This document shows, one piece after another, positions 56,437-64,000 of a stretch of DNA of 64,000 nt. Numbering within the stretch: position 1 is the stretch's first letter; the number at the start of each line of letters is the position of its first letter. The position numbers and the translations under genes are program-made. The notes beneath the pieces are model-generated. The model had not been told where the DNA came from, did no database searches, and saw only the letters and a program-made list of their open reading frames with translations. Source of the stretch: Streptococcus suis (GTDB lineage Bacteria > Bacillota > Bacilli > Lactobacillales > Streptococcaceae); assembly GCF_002964575.1 (NCBI RefSeq), contig NZ_POQQ01000040.1, forward strand, positions 1 to 64,000, in the 5' to 3' direction.

Positions 56437-56459
56437 CAGATCTTACTGTGGATTTTTTT
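56437..56459 (+). terminator. Small hairpin before the MITE fragment
   Basis: CCACAG-ATCTTA-CTGTGG followed by ATTTTTTT, a compact plus-strand terminator. It is in gene-free DNA between toxin copy 2 and the DUF3885 gene. Apart from this and the MITE fragment I see nothing coding in 56292-56543. Confidence 0.65.
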
Positions 56460-56500
56460 GAACCTGTATTCACTTGTGAAGTGCTTTTATATAAGAGATT
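56460..56500 (+). repeat. MITE-like element, truncated copy 4
   Basis: GAACCTGTATTCACTTGTGAAG followed by TGCTTTTATATAAGAGATTA matches the first ~41 bp of copy 3, then the similarity ends. It retains only the left terminal repeat. Confidence 0.7.
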
Positions 56501-56543
56501 ATACATCACCACCAAATATGGTCTTCTAGCCCCTCCATCCCAT

Positions 56544-57128
56544 TTATAAATGGCACTCCACAAGAATATCTTTATGGTCCCTACTAAGCTTCAAACGCTT
56601 GTCATCATCAGGGATAGCAATATCCACTCCCCTATCATCATAGCAATGATAAATGACCTTTTCCTTGCTAGATAGGAAGAAAACAGAAGCAGAAAGATAG
56701 TGAAAACCACCATGGTCGGCTCGGATAATCTCCCACAAGAGAGCTTTCAAATCCTGGTCAGTGACAGGGAAAAGATAGCGCTCAAAGACTAGCACATCCC
56801 CCGTCCAGTCCTCCATCTCTATCAGCTCAGGCTCCGGACATTTGTCAAAGTTGTATTTCGATGTAAAATGCCAGAGGTAAGTGTTGATATCCCTTTCTTC
56901 TTCTTGAAGAAGGGAGAGAACCACATAGTCGTATTCTGAAGCTACCTGCTCCATCAGTTCAACTGCACGCGCATAAGCTCGGTCCAGATAAACTTTTCTA
57001 GGGAGGGTTTCAGCCTCCTCTGCAGGACCAATTTCAAATCTCAAAGCAAGTGGTGTAGCATAGAAAAACGGACATACCAATTGGTGTTGTCCAAATTGAA
57101 AATCTGATAACCAATTCTTTAAATTCAT
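56544..57128 (-). CDS. DUF3885 domain protein
   Basis: 194 aa from ATG 57128 (MNLKNWLSDFQFG), chosen because GGAG lies 7 nt upstream; a longer frame to 57221 lacks one. The C-terminal DUF3885 block holds DVLVFERYLFPVTDQDLKALLWEIIRADHGG and YHCYDDRGVDIAIPDDDKR. No catalytic residues are recognised and the function of the family is unknown. Members often occur in clusters with variable copies, as here (fragment at 55237-55573), which hints at polymorphic immunity or accessory roles. Confidence 0.72.
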   Translation of the reverse strand: MNLKNWLSDFQFGQHQLVCPFFYATPLALRFEIGPAEEAETLPRKVYLDRAYARAVELMEQVASEYDYVVLSLLQEEERDINTYLWHFTSKYNFDKCPEPELIEMEDWTGDVLVFERYLFPVTDQDLKALLWEIIRADHGGFHYLSASVFFLSSKEKVIYHCYDDRGVDIAIPDDDKRLKLSRDHKDILVECHL

Positions 57129-57241
57129 GGATGTTCTCCTACTATACTTTTGTATCATTTTACCATACTGATTAAGAGAATGTCTAGCTTTCCATAGGAA
57201 AATATGATAAACTAAAAGCAAGCATACCCAAGGAGGTTCTT

Positions 57242-58147
57242 ATGAAAACAGAATTTATCAGTGAAAAAGCAACATCACGCTTTAACCTCAATTTTATCCT
57301 ATCGCCTATCGTGGGCATTATCTTGATGATTCTAGCGGAAATTATCGGCTATATAGTCATAATGACCTTATTTTTCAACTACATCTATGACCCATTTGTA
57401 TCACTAAGTTTGGAATTATTTTCCTTTGCCTTTATCAGCCTCGCTGTTATCCTCTGGGCAAGATTTGTTGAAAAAAGTCCTTGGCTTGGGCTTGGGATGA
57501 CAAAAAAAGGAGCCCTAAAAGACTTCCTACACGGTTGGGGATTGGGTGCAGCCATGTTAACAGCCTGTGTTTTGCTCATGTGGGCCTTTGGTGTCGTGCA
57601 GTTTACTAGCTTCCATGTTTCGCCCGCCTTTCTGGGAGAATTTCTCATTCTGGTCTTGGCCTGGTCCGTTCAGGGAACGACCGAAGAATTACTCACTCGG
57701 GGCTGGATGTTTTCTTCCCTAGCTACCAAGCACAATATCCCTGTCGGTATCCTTATTTCTTCCCTCTTCTTCACCTTTCTCCACTTGGGAAATAATGCTA
57801 TCTCCCTCATTCCTATCCTAGACCTGACCCTCTTTGCCATTCTGGCCTGTCTGGTCATGTTGAAAACAGGCAATCTCTGGGTGATTGGTGGTATCCATGC
57901 CGCATGGAATTGTTTCCAAGGAAATGTCTTCGCCTTTCCAGTGAGCGGTAACCAGGCTGGTCAAGCCTTTATCGCAGTAGAAACCTCTGGACCAGACTGG
58001 TTGTCAGGTGGCGCTTTCGGTGTGGAAGGATCCGTTATCAGCCTCATCGTCCAAGGTCTTGTCATCGCCTGGTTGGTTTACGACCTCTACTTTAAAAATA
58101 AAAATACAGCTCAACAAAATGAAGAAAGACTGTCGGCTATTCACTAG
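57242..58147 (+). CDS. CPBP-family intramembrane metalloprotease
   Basis: 301 aa with about eight membrane segments. The CPBP/Abi catalytic motifs are all visible: TTEELLTRGW (EExxxR), LFFTFLHLGN (FxxxH) and IGGIHAAWN (HxxxN). In bacteria these act as prenyl-protease-like enzymes or in bacteriocin self-immunity. AGGAGG lies before the ATG. The 3' end overlaps the convergent DUF975 gene by 11 bp within a shared hairpin. Confidence 0.83.
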   Translation: MKTEFISEKATSRFNLNFILSPIVGIILMILAEIIGYIVIMTLFFNYIYDPFVSLSLELFSFAFISLAVILWARFVEKSPWLGLGMTKKGALKDFLHGWGLGAAMLTACVLLMWAFGVVQFTSFHVSPAFLGEFLILVLAWSVQGTTEELLTRGWMFSSLATKHNIPVGILISSLFFTFLHLGNNAISLIPILDLTLFAILACLVMLKTGNLWVIGGIHAAWNCFQGNVFAFPVSGNQAGQAFIAVETSGPDWLSGGAFGVEGSVISLIVQGLVIAWLVYDLYFKNKNTAQQNEERLSAIH

Positions 58148-58158
58148 CTGACAGTCTT
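58125..58158. terminator. Bidirectional terminator spanning two stop codons
   Basis: AAAGACTGTCGGCT pairs with AGCTGACAGTCTTT around a 6-nt loop. Both the CPBP stop and the DUF975 stop lie in the hairpin itself, so coding ends and termination share the same bases. Confidence 0.87.
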
Positions 58159-58970
58159 TCTTTTAAATCCTGATAAAAAATAGCTCTGCTGATTTGATAA
58201 TAAGGTCTGACATAGAATGATAGAACATTGAGGGTCAGGCATTCACTGATAAACCAGACAAAAAATGCCAAGTCCAAACAGAAAGCTTTCCAATAAGCTC
58301 CCTTCATCAATAGCTGGCTTTCTTGAAAAACAGCTCTAGGCTGATGGTAGCGGTCCTCTGCTAGTTGGTCATATAAAACAAATACGGTCTGGGAGAAGCG
58401 ATAATGGATAAAGAAATAGATTAGACTTCCAAGGACCAGAAGAATGAAGCCTGTCTGTAAGAATTGGCTTGGATGATAAAGTGCCAGCTCTGCCATTGCC
58501 CCAGGCGATAAAATCATCAAACTATGTAAAACTAAGCCGGCGATGAGATGGCCAATACCCAGGACCAGCGGTAGCCCCGCTATAAAATCAATCGAGTAAT
58601 GGAAAATTAGGGTGATTAAGACTGGTTTTGTCCACTCCTTTCTGGGAAGGAACAGACTGCCCTTTACATTAAGCTTATCTACTTTTCCTTTGAGAAAGTC
58701 CATTAGCTGAAAGCTTGCTAGACCAAGGAGAATGTGTATGATAGCATTCAATATCGAGCTAGTGACCAGGGCCAGAGAGAGATGGGCTACCAAGCGTTCT
58801 ACAACCAGACTGCTATCCTGCCTAAGCAGAAGAAAGCCTCTTAGAGCAGCAAGTAAGCCCCCTACAAGATGACAAATAGACAATACCACTACAGGCGAAA
58901 AGGCGACCGTCATGCCCTGGGTTTCCTCACGGATTAGGGTAGCTTCTGCCATCTTCTCCTTCATCCACAT
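58137..58970 (-). CDS. DUF975-like membrane protein, copy 2
   Basis: 277 aa from ATG 58970, preferred because AGGAGG lies 7-8 nt upstream; the frame is open to 59012. About six membrane segments. The C-terminal block QLLMKGAYWKAFCLDLAFFVWF...VRPYYQISRAIFYQDLK is the DUF975 hallmark. Paralogous to the gene upstream. Function unknown. Confidence 0.7.
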   Translation of the reverse strand: MWMKEKMAEATLIREETQGMTVAFSPVVVLSICHLVGGLLAALRGFLLLRQDSSLVVERLVAHLSLALVTSSILNAIIHILLGLASFQLMDFLKGKVDKLNVKGSLFLPRKEWTKPVLITLIFHYSIDFIAGLPLVLGIGHLIAGLVLHSLMILSPGAMAELALYHPSQFLQTGFILLVLGSLIYFFIHYRFSQTVFVLYDQLAEDRYHQPRAVFQESQLLMKGAYWKAFCLDLAFFVWFISECLTLNVLSFYVRPYYQISRAIFYQDLKERLSASE

Positions 58971-59032
58971 AATCATCCCTCCTCTCAACTCTCTACTTGT
59001 TAACTCAACCATTCGCTCTACTAAAGAAAAAG

Positions 59033-59926
59033 CTAAACTACCGACGATGACATAAACCGATTGCTTTCTGAGAAAAGACTTTTAAAGACAAGAGGATTTT
59101 TTGCCTTCAAGTCCTCATAAAACAAGACCCTACAGGTCCAATAATATGGATAAACATGGAAAGCTAGCAATCCCAAAGTCATGAAAATACCGATAAACCA
59201 GCCCAGGAAAGACAGGTCTAGCAAAAACAAACGCCATCTATTTCCTTTCATCAATTGCCAACTCTGTCTGAATAAGACCAAAGGTGAGGAATAGGTCCTA
59301 ATTTCCACATGGTCGTAGAGTAGAAATTCGACCAGACTAAAACTATAGCCAATAAAACTGGTCACTAAGCCACCTATGATGAGCAAGGCTAGCCCTAATT
59401 GCATACTACTAGAATGAAACAAAGCACCGATGTCTGGTAGTAGTCCAAAATAGATAGCTCCTAAAGCTCCCTCATCTAACAGCGCCCAGGTAATCAAACT
59501 GGTTCCAATCAAAATCGGTAGACTGCACACAAAGAGCAAGGCTCTTCGAATGACAACTGTTAAAACCAGCGGGAAGATATTCTTCTCATCCAGTCGGTTA
59601 AAACAATCCATGAAAGTCAGACGGCAACCTTCTTTTCGAACAACTCGTATGAGCTGAAAACAAGCGGTGATTATCAAACATTCTATAGCCAGATTAAAAA
59701 ATATGCTTGGTGGAGATAGGTGGATTTGAAAGCTACGAACACTTCCAAATTCCTCAATCGTTTTGTTAAAAATAGGGATACCAGCCCAGCCATAAGCAAG
59801 CTTCAAGTAAGATGTAACCAGAGTAGAGAGAAAAGAAATCAAAATAGGGGGCATAAACAAGAAAATCATCCCATCTGTTGTACTTCTAATATCTCTTGCT
59901 TTCGCACGAATATCACTATTTAGCAT
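59033..59926 (-). CDS. DUF975-like membrane protein, copy 1
   Basis: 297 aa, AGGGG before the ATG. About six membrane segments, and the DUF975 signature SWQLMKGNRWRLFLLDLSFLGWF...YPYYWTCRVLFYEDLK near the C-terminus. It shares structure with the following gene, so the pair arose by duplication and probably forms one transcript (about 60 bp gap). Function unknown; homologues are predicted integral membrane proteins. Confidence 0.75.
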   Translation of the reverse strand: MLNSDIRAKARDIRSTTDGMIFLFMPPILISFLSTLVTSYLKLAYGWAGIPIFNKTIEEFGSVRSFQIHLSPPSIFFNLAIECLIITACFQLIRVVRKEGCRLTFMDCFNRLDEKNIFPLVLTVVIRRALLFVCSLPILIGTSLITWALLDEGALGAIYFGLLPDIGALFHSSSMQLGLALLIIGGLVTSFIGYSFSLVEFLLYDHVEIRTYSSPLVLFRQSWQLMKGNRWRLFLLDLSFLGWFIGIFMTLGLLAFHVYPYYWTCRVLFYEDLKAKNPLVFKSLFSESNRFMSSSVV

Positions 59927-60142
59927 AGATTACCCCTTTCGTTTAGCCTTCGGTTCTAAGACCAGCAAGAGCAAATCTGCTTGATAGGTTATCTAGTATG
60001 AAAAACCAGTCTTTAATTGTATATATTATACTATTTTGCACAAGAAATTTCCAGTTATTCTATAAAAAAATGGCAAAAAATCCCAGTCTGAAAACTAGGA
60101 TTTGATAAAATCAGATTACCAGCCTTTCTCTACTCGATGACA

Positions 60143-60409
60143 TCAGTTCTGTTCTTCTATTCTGTATTCCAAACCATACTGGTCACGCGATAAGTAGCCA
60201 TAATCTACCAAGTAACATCTTAAAATAGCATAGTCATCATAAATCTCAGCTAGAAAGGCATTGACATCTTTTTCTGTAAATGTCGAGCCCTTCTTAGCCA
60301 ATTCCTCCTGCAAGTAGGCAAACAAGACCTGCTTACTTTTTAATTTCTTCGGAATGACAAGCAACTTTCCATCTCGGAAAAATTTTTCTTGAATATCTTG
60401 AGTGTTCAT
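60143..60409 (-). CDS. DUF2087 domain protein
   Basis: 88 aa. FFRDGKLLVIPKKLKSKQVLFAYLQEEL and YAILRCYLVDYGYLSRDQYGLEY match DUF2087, a small winged-helix-like domain often found fused to transcription factors. As a stand-alone it may bind DNA. Start at ATG 60409 (GGAGGG upstream). The pheT terminator overlaps its RBS region, so read-through from pheT may be limited. Its own promoter is not obvious. Confidence 0.75.
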   Translation of the reverse strand: MNTQDIQEKFFRDGKLLVIPKKLKSKQVLFAYLQEELAKKGSTFTEKDVNAFLAEIYDDYAILRCYLVDYGYLSRDQYGLEYRIEEQN

Positions 60410-60423
60410 ACTTCCCTCCAAAA

Positions 60424-60449
60424 AATCCTAGCCCGCTGACTAGGATTTC
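60424..60449 (-). terminator. Terminator after pheT
   Basis: In minus-strand sense AAATCCTAG-TCAGCGGG-CTAGGATTTTTT, 14-40 bp beyond the pheT stop. It is a textbook rho-independent terminator and its U run merges into the RBS of the DUF2087 gene. Confidence 0.88.
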
Positions 60450-60463
60450 ACAAGATTTACATG

Positions 60464-62863
60464 TTAACGAATTTCAGCACCAAGCGCTTCGAGCGACTTA
60501 CTAATTTTCTCCATATACTTAGCCACTTCCTCATCTGTCAGGCTGTCCGCAGGATTTTGGAAGGTCAGGTTATAAGCCATAGACTTCTTACCAGCCTCAA
60601 TATTGCTACCCGCATAGACGTCAAAGAGGGTCACCTTGGTCAAGCGTTTCACGCCCGCAGCCGCAATGGCATCCAGGACATCCTGGTGTTTGACATCACT
60701 GCTCAAGAGCAGGGCAATATCACGGCTAACCGCTGGGAATTTAGAGATTTCGGTAAATGGCTGAGCAGGCTGGAGAGCTTCTTCAATCGCATCCAGATTG
60801 ATTTCAGCCACGTAAGTTTCAGGAATACTGTAGTCCTTAGCCGTTTGAGGATGTACCTGACCGACAAAGCCGATCACAGCCCCATTCAAATGGATTTCAG
60901 CTGTACGACCAGGGTGCAGGGCTGCAATTTCACTAGTCGCCACAAAGTCAACGGCCAACTTGTAATGAGCAAAGATAGCTTCCAAGATACCTTTGGCATG
61001 GAAGAAATCAACTGGTACAGCTGGTGTCTGGAAGTCTTTCTCAGCTACCAAACCTGTCAAAACAAGGGCAAATTTATTGATTTCTTGTGGCAGGTCCTCT
61101 TTTGGATTGCCAGACTGTTCAAAGATTTTACCGATTTCGTAGAGGGCCAAGTTCTTGTTCTTACGAGCCACGTTGTAAGCCACTGTTTCCAGCATACCAG
61201 ACACCATATTCTGACGAAGGGCAGAGCGGTCAACGGTCATCGGCCACATGAGTTCGGTGACTGTGGTTGGACGAGCCGCAAACTCCACTGCCTTTTCAGG
61301 TGTTGTTAGGGCATAAGAAATAATTTCTGTCAGTCCTGCACCTTCTGCCAGGCTACGCACTTGACGACGGATGTTCTGGGTCAGGGTCAACTCACCTGCT
61401 GTTCCGTCCTCTTTTGGAAGAGTGGTCGGCAGATTATTATAGCCATAGATACGTGCGATTTCCTCTACCAAGTCTGCTGGGATGCGAATGTCCCAACGAC
61501 GACGCGGTACTGCTACTGTAAACTGACTTGCATCGCCAGTTGTTTCCATACCTAAACGACGGAAAATGTCTGCGATTTGAGCATAGTCCAGATTGGTCCC
61601 GAGCGAGCGGTTAACGTAATCAATCGTCGCTGTGACTGGGACATCCGAAGTGTCAACGCTACCCGCAGAAACAATACCAGACAAGACCTGACCGCCAGCC
61701 AGTTCCGCAATCATAGCAGCCGCTGTGTCCATAGCCTCCGTCAAAGTCGCCACGTTGATGCCTTTTTCAAAGCGAGAAGAGGATTCAGAACGAAGGTTGA
61801 GGCGACCTGAGGTCTTGCGGATAGACTTGCCGTCAAAGAGAGCCGCTTCCAGCACAACCGTCTTGGAGTTGTTGTCAATCTCTGTGTTGGCACCACCCAT
61901 GACACCACCGAGGGCAACCGCCTTGTCCCCAACGGAAATGACAATGTCATCAGCAATCAAGTCACGCTCTTCGCCGTCAAGCGTTACCAAGTTTTCACCC
62001 TCTTTTGCCTGACGAGCCACGATTTTCTTGCCGTCAAACTTGTCAAAGTCAAAGGCGTGCATTGGCTGACCGAAATAGAGCAAGATGTAGTTGGTGATGT
62101 CCACCACGTTGTTGAGCGGGCGGATACCTGCGTTCATGAGCAGATTTTGCAACCACTGTGGGCTCGGTGCGATGGTCACATTTTCAATGACACGAGCTGT
62201 GTAGGCAACCACCTTGTCTGACTCAATGGCCACTTCAATCACATCGCTGGCCTTCTTGTCGCTTTCCTCCAAGGTCACAGGCTTGAAGTTGACCTTGCTG
62301 TCATAGATAGCGGCCACTTCGTGAGCCACGCCACGCATAGAAAGTGCATCCGCACGGTTTGGCGTGATAGACAGCTCGATAATCTCGTCGTCGAGGTCCA
62401 GATATGAAAAGATTGGCTCACCCACGACTGCATCTTCAGGCAGGTGGTAGATTCCATCCGCATATACTTTTGGCACCACAGAGTCGGACACACCGATTTC
62501 GCTCAATGAGCAGAGCATACCCAAAGACTCAACGCCGCGAATTTTGCCTTTCTTGATCTTGTAGTTTCCAGCGATACGAGCTCCTGGCAGAGCGACGATC
62601 ACCTTGATGCCAGGCTTGACATTCGGAGCACCGCAAACGATTTGCGTGATTTCCTCACCCACATTGACCTGACAGATATTGAGGTGGGTATCTGGAATGG
62701 ACTCAGCAGACACAACCTGACCGACAACCAACTTAGAAAGGCCAGCACTCTTTTGCTCAACCCCTTCTACTTCAATTCCTGTTGTTGACATTTTTTCAGA
62801 CAAGTCATGACTTGTCGCATCAAAGTCAACCAGTTCTTTTAACCATTTGTAACTTACTAACAT
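60464..62863 (-). CDS. pheT: Phenylalanyl-tRNA synthetase beta subunit
   Basis: 799 aa, normal for Gram-positive PheT. Domain order is the tRNA-binding OB fold (about 40-155, [25 protein letters not shown]...GMLCSLSE), B3/B4 with the editing site, B5 (tandem catalytic-like fold), and a C-terminal FDX-ACB anticodon-binding domain ([19 protein letters not shown]). The frame is intact. It forms an alpha2-beta2 enzyme with PheS, whose gene lies about 590 bp upstream across an unusual repeat array rather than the usual short gap. Confidence 0.95.
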   Translation of the reverse strand: MLVSYKWLKELVDFDATSHDLSEKMSTTGIEVEGVEQKSAGLSKLVVGQVVSAESIPDTHLNICQVNVGEEITQIVCGAPNVKPGIKVIVALPGARIAGNYKIKKGKIRGVESLGMLCSLSEIGVSDSVVPKVYADGIYHLPEDAVVGEPIFSYLDLDDEIIELSITPNRADALSMRGVAHEVAAIYDSKVNFKPVTLEESDKKASDVIEVAIESDKVVAYTARVIENVTIAPSPQWLQNLLMNAGIRPLNNVVDITNYILLYFGQPMHAFDFDKFDGKKIVARQAKEGENLVTLDGEERDLIADDIVISVGDKAVALGGVMGGANTEIDNNSKTVVLEAALFDGKSIRKTSGRLNLRSESSSRFEKGINVATLTEAMDTAAAMIAELAGGQVLSGIVSAGSVDTSDVPVTATIDYVNRSLGTNLDYAQIADIFRRLGMETTGDASQFTVAVPRRRWDIRIPADLVEEIARIYGYNNLPTTLPKEDGTAGELTLTQNIRRQVRSLAEGAGLTEIISYALTTPEKAVEFAARPTTVTELMWPMTVDRSALRQNMVSGMLETVAYNVARKNKNLALYEIGKIFEQSGNPKEDLPQEINKFALVLTGLVAEKDFQTPAVPVDFFHAKGILEAIFAHYKLAVDFVATSEIAALHPGRTAEIHLNGAVIGFVGQVHPQTAKDYSIPETYVAEINLDAIEEALQPAQPFTEISKFPAVSRDIALLLSSDVKHQDVLDAIAAAGVKRLTKVTLFDVYAGSNIEAGKKSMAYNLTFQNPADSLTDEEVAKYMEKISKSLEALGAEIR

Positions 62864-62888
62864 AACTTTTCTTTCTTTATTTTTTTAG

Positions 62889-63455
62889 AAAACACTACTT
62901 TTTCAACTGTAAACCTAGTGAGAGGAGTAGGTAGACCGCTATAACAGCTACCGCTTCTCTCAATCTATTAACTTTATCGGATTACGACGCTCTAAGGTTG
63001 AAAACGATATTTTTTCAACTCTAAACCTAGTGAGACGATTAGGCAGTTCGCCATAGCGACTGTCGTCTCATAAATAGGTGCTTTAGCACCATTTATGAGT
63101 ATCGGAGTCCGACGGTATTTCAAGTAAAACGATATTTTTTGCTTGAAAGCCTAGTAAGGTAGCTAGGAAAATCGCTTAATGGCGATTTCCTTCTACTCAC
63201 TCCTGCGGAGTTACGACGTTCTAAGGTTGAAAACGACACTTTTTTCAACCTTAGAACTAGTGAGGGGAGTAGGTAGACCGCTATAGCAGCTACCGTTTCT
63301 CTCAAACAACAATCTACTAACTTTATCGGATTACGACGGATTTCAAGCAAAACAATATTTTTTGCTTGAAATCCTAGTAAGGTAGCTAGGGAAGTCGCAG
63401 AATAGCGTTTCCCGTCTACTTAAGAGCTGACTTTGTCAGCCTTAAGTAGTGCTAC
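62889..63455 (-). repeat. Five-unit intergenic repeat array between pheS and pheT
   Basis: Five imperfect tandem units of about 104-125 bp, starting near 62889, 63001, 63126, 63230 and 63349. Each begins AAAACGATATTTTTT or a variant, then a block ending CCTAGTGAGAGG or CCTAGTAAGGTAG, then a palindromic part, and TTACGACG plus CTAAGGTTG or TTTCAAG. There are two unit types in the order A-A-B-A-B. Inverted segments (e.g. CATAAATAGGTG...CACCATTTATG in unit 2, and ACTTAAGAGCTGAC...GTCAGCCTTAAGT in unit 5) suggest folding. No ORF with an RBS. On the plus strand the spacing between pheS stop and pheT start is filled entirely by the array. Confidence 0.8.
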
Positions 63456-63456
63456 G

Positions 63457-64000
63457 TTAAAATTGCTCCGAGAATCGTACATCGCCTTGATAGAAACCAC
63501 GAATGTCGTTGATACCGTAGCGAAGCATGGCAATGCGTTCTTGACCAAGACCGAAGGCAAATCCAGAGTACTTGGTTGAGTCAATGCCACTCATTTCCAA
63601 TACTTGTGGGTGGACCATGCCGGCACCGAGGATTTCAATCCAGCCTGTTTTCTTACATACGTTACAGCCGTCACCACCACACTTGAAGCAAGAAACATCC
63701 ACCTCAACAGAAGGCTCTGTGAACGGGAAGTAAGACGGACGCAGGCGAATTTGACGCTCTTCACCAAACATTTTCTTGATAATCATTTCAAGCGTACCTT
63801 TGAGGTCACCCATTGATACATTTTCACCGACAACCAAGCCTTCAATCTGGTGGAACTGGTGGCTGTGGGTCGCATCATCCGTATCACGACGGAAAACACG
63901 TCCAGGCGAAATCATCTTCAAGGCACCTTTTGAGAAATCATGCTGGTCCATTGTACGCGCCTGAACAGGTGACGTATGCGTCCGCATAAGGATTTCTTCT
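63457..64000 (-). CDS. pheS: Phenylalanyl-tRNA synthetase alpha subunit, C-terminal part (runs off window)
   Basis: About 181 residues of PheS are visible; the N-terminus lies beyond the right edge. Class II motif 2 region ([42 protein letters not shown]) and motif 3 ([15 protein letters not shown]) are intact. [19 protein letters not shown] carries an extra Cys pair ([14 protein letters not shown]), a zinc-ribbon-like insert seen in many Gram-positive PheS. The protein ends GDVRFSEQF with the stop at 63457, next to the repeat array. Confidence 0.95.
   Translation of the reverse strand, partial: EEILMRTHTSPVQARTMDQHDFSKGALKMISPGRVFRRDTDDATHSHQFHQIEGLVVGENVSMGDLKGTLEMIIKKMFGEERQIRLRPSYFPFTEPSVEVDVSCFKCGGDGCNVCKKTGWIEILGAGMVHPQVLEMSGIDSTKYSGFAFGLGQERIAMLRYGINDIRGFYQGDVRFSEQF

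Noticed and set aside
60461..61309. 282-aa plus-strand frame opposite pheT
   Set aside because: Antisense shadow of a conserved synthetase gene; no RBS or family motif.
62889..63455. CRISPR array between pheS and pheT
   Set aside because: Units are 104-125 bp and repeat along most of their length, without short constant repeats alternating with unique spacers, and no cas genes are near.
1..64000. tRNA or rRNA genes
   Set aside because: No cloverleaf with GTTCRANYC-like T arm or rRNA signature was recognised on either strand by reading; a tRNAscan run would be needed to exclude one firmly.

Overview
The window looks like chromosomal DNA of a low-GC streptococcus, most probably Streptococcus suis or a close relative. 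This is inferred from the aroD/aroC/tyrA block, the Cof-HAD/HAD/ftsY operon, mnmE, metG and pheST, a ComX-type competence box (TACGAATA) before coiA, small TA-flanked repeats, and overall codon use. Species identity is inference; no 16S or tRNA gene was seen.

Layout. 1-4.3 kb: the 5' end of a transposase running off the left edge, then a four-gene ABC uptake operon (two tandem lipoproteins, permease, ATPase) behind a ~300-nt leader that encodes a Tyr/Phe-rich leader peptide. 4.3-6.6 kb: nagA-lacD behind a promoter with GntR/NagR-like palindromes. 6.7-11.1 kb: rRNA methylase, aroD, aroC, tyrA and a YlbF-family gene. 11.2-19.8 kb: LtaS-like synthase, ftsY with two HAD phosphatases, an intact ISL3-family element with an 8-bp target duplication, and mnmE. 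19.9-26.5 kb: a cell-surface locus with a repeat adhesin whose LPxTG signal is internal, a GT4 glycosyltransferase, a GT52 sialyltransferase-like enzyme and a CMP-sialate synthetase-like enzyme. 26.8-32.8 kb: two exported proteins of unknown function, coiA and a large BTAD/AAA regulator. 32.9-44.5 kb: a complete histidine-utilisation cluster (hutG, hutH, permease, broken hutD, fhs, fchA, ftcD, hutU; hutI divergent). 44.5-50.7 kb: metG, an AlkC/AlkD-like HEAT protein, paired DUF1361 genes and a coiled-coil membrane protein. 51.0-55.0 kb: an AT-rich restriction-modification island with an adenine-MTase/cytosine-MTase fusion, a LAGLIDADG-like protein with altered acidic positions, and a PD-(D/E)XK nuclease. 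55.2-57.1 kb: two type I toxin-antitoxin-like modules between DUF3885 copies. 57.2-64 kb: a CPBP protease, two DUF975 proteins, a DUF2087 protein and pheT/pheS separated by a five-unit repeat array; pheS runs off the right edge.

How the genes fit together. The Hut enzymes convert histidine to glutamate. They provide both a formamide-releasing exit (HutG) and a folate exit (FtcD, FchA, Fhs). The surface locus suggests sialylated glycosylation of an adhesin or another wall polymer. The restriction island has overlapping reading frames, and its two different methylase domains point to an asymmetric recognition site.

A recurring theme is a ~145-160 bp TA-flanked element with inverted ends (GAACCTGTATTCAC). 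There are three near-complete copies and one fragment. One copy has split hutD, and removing it with one TA restores the hutD reading frame exactly.
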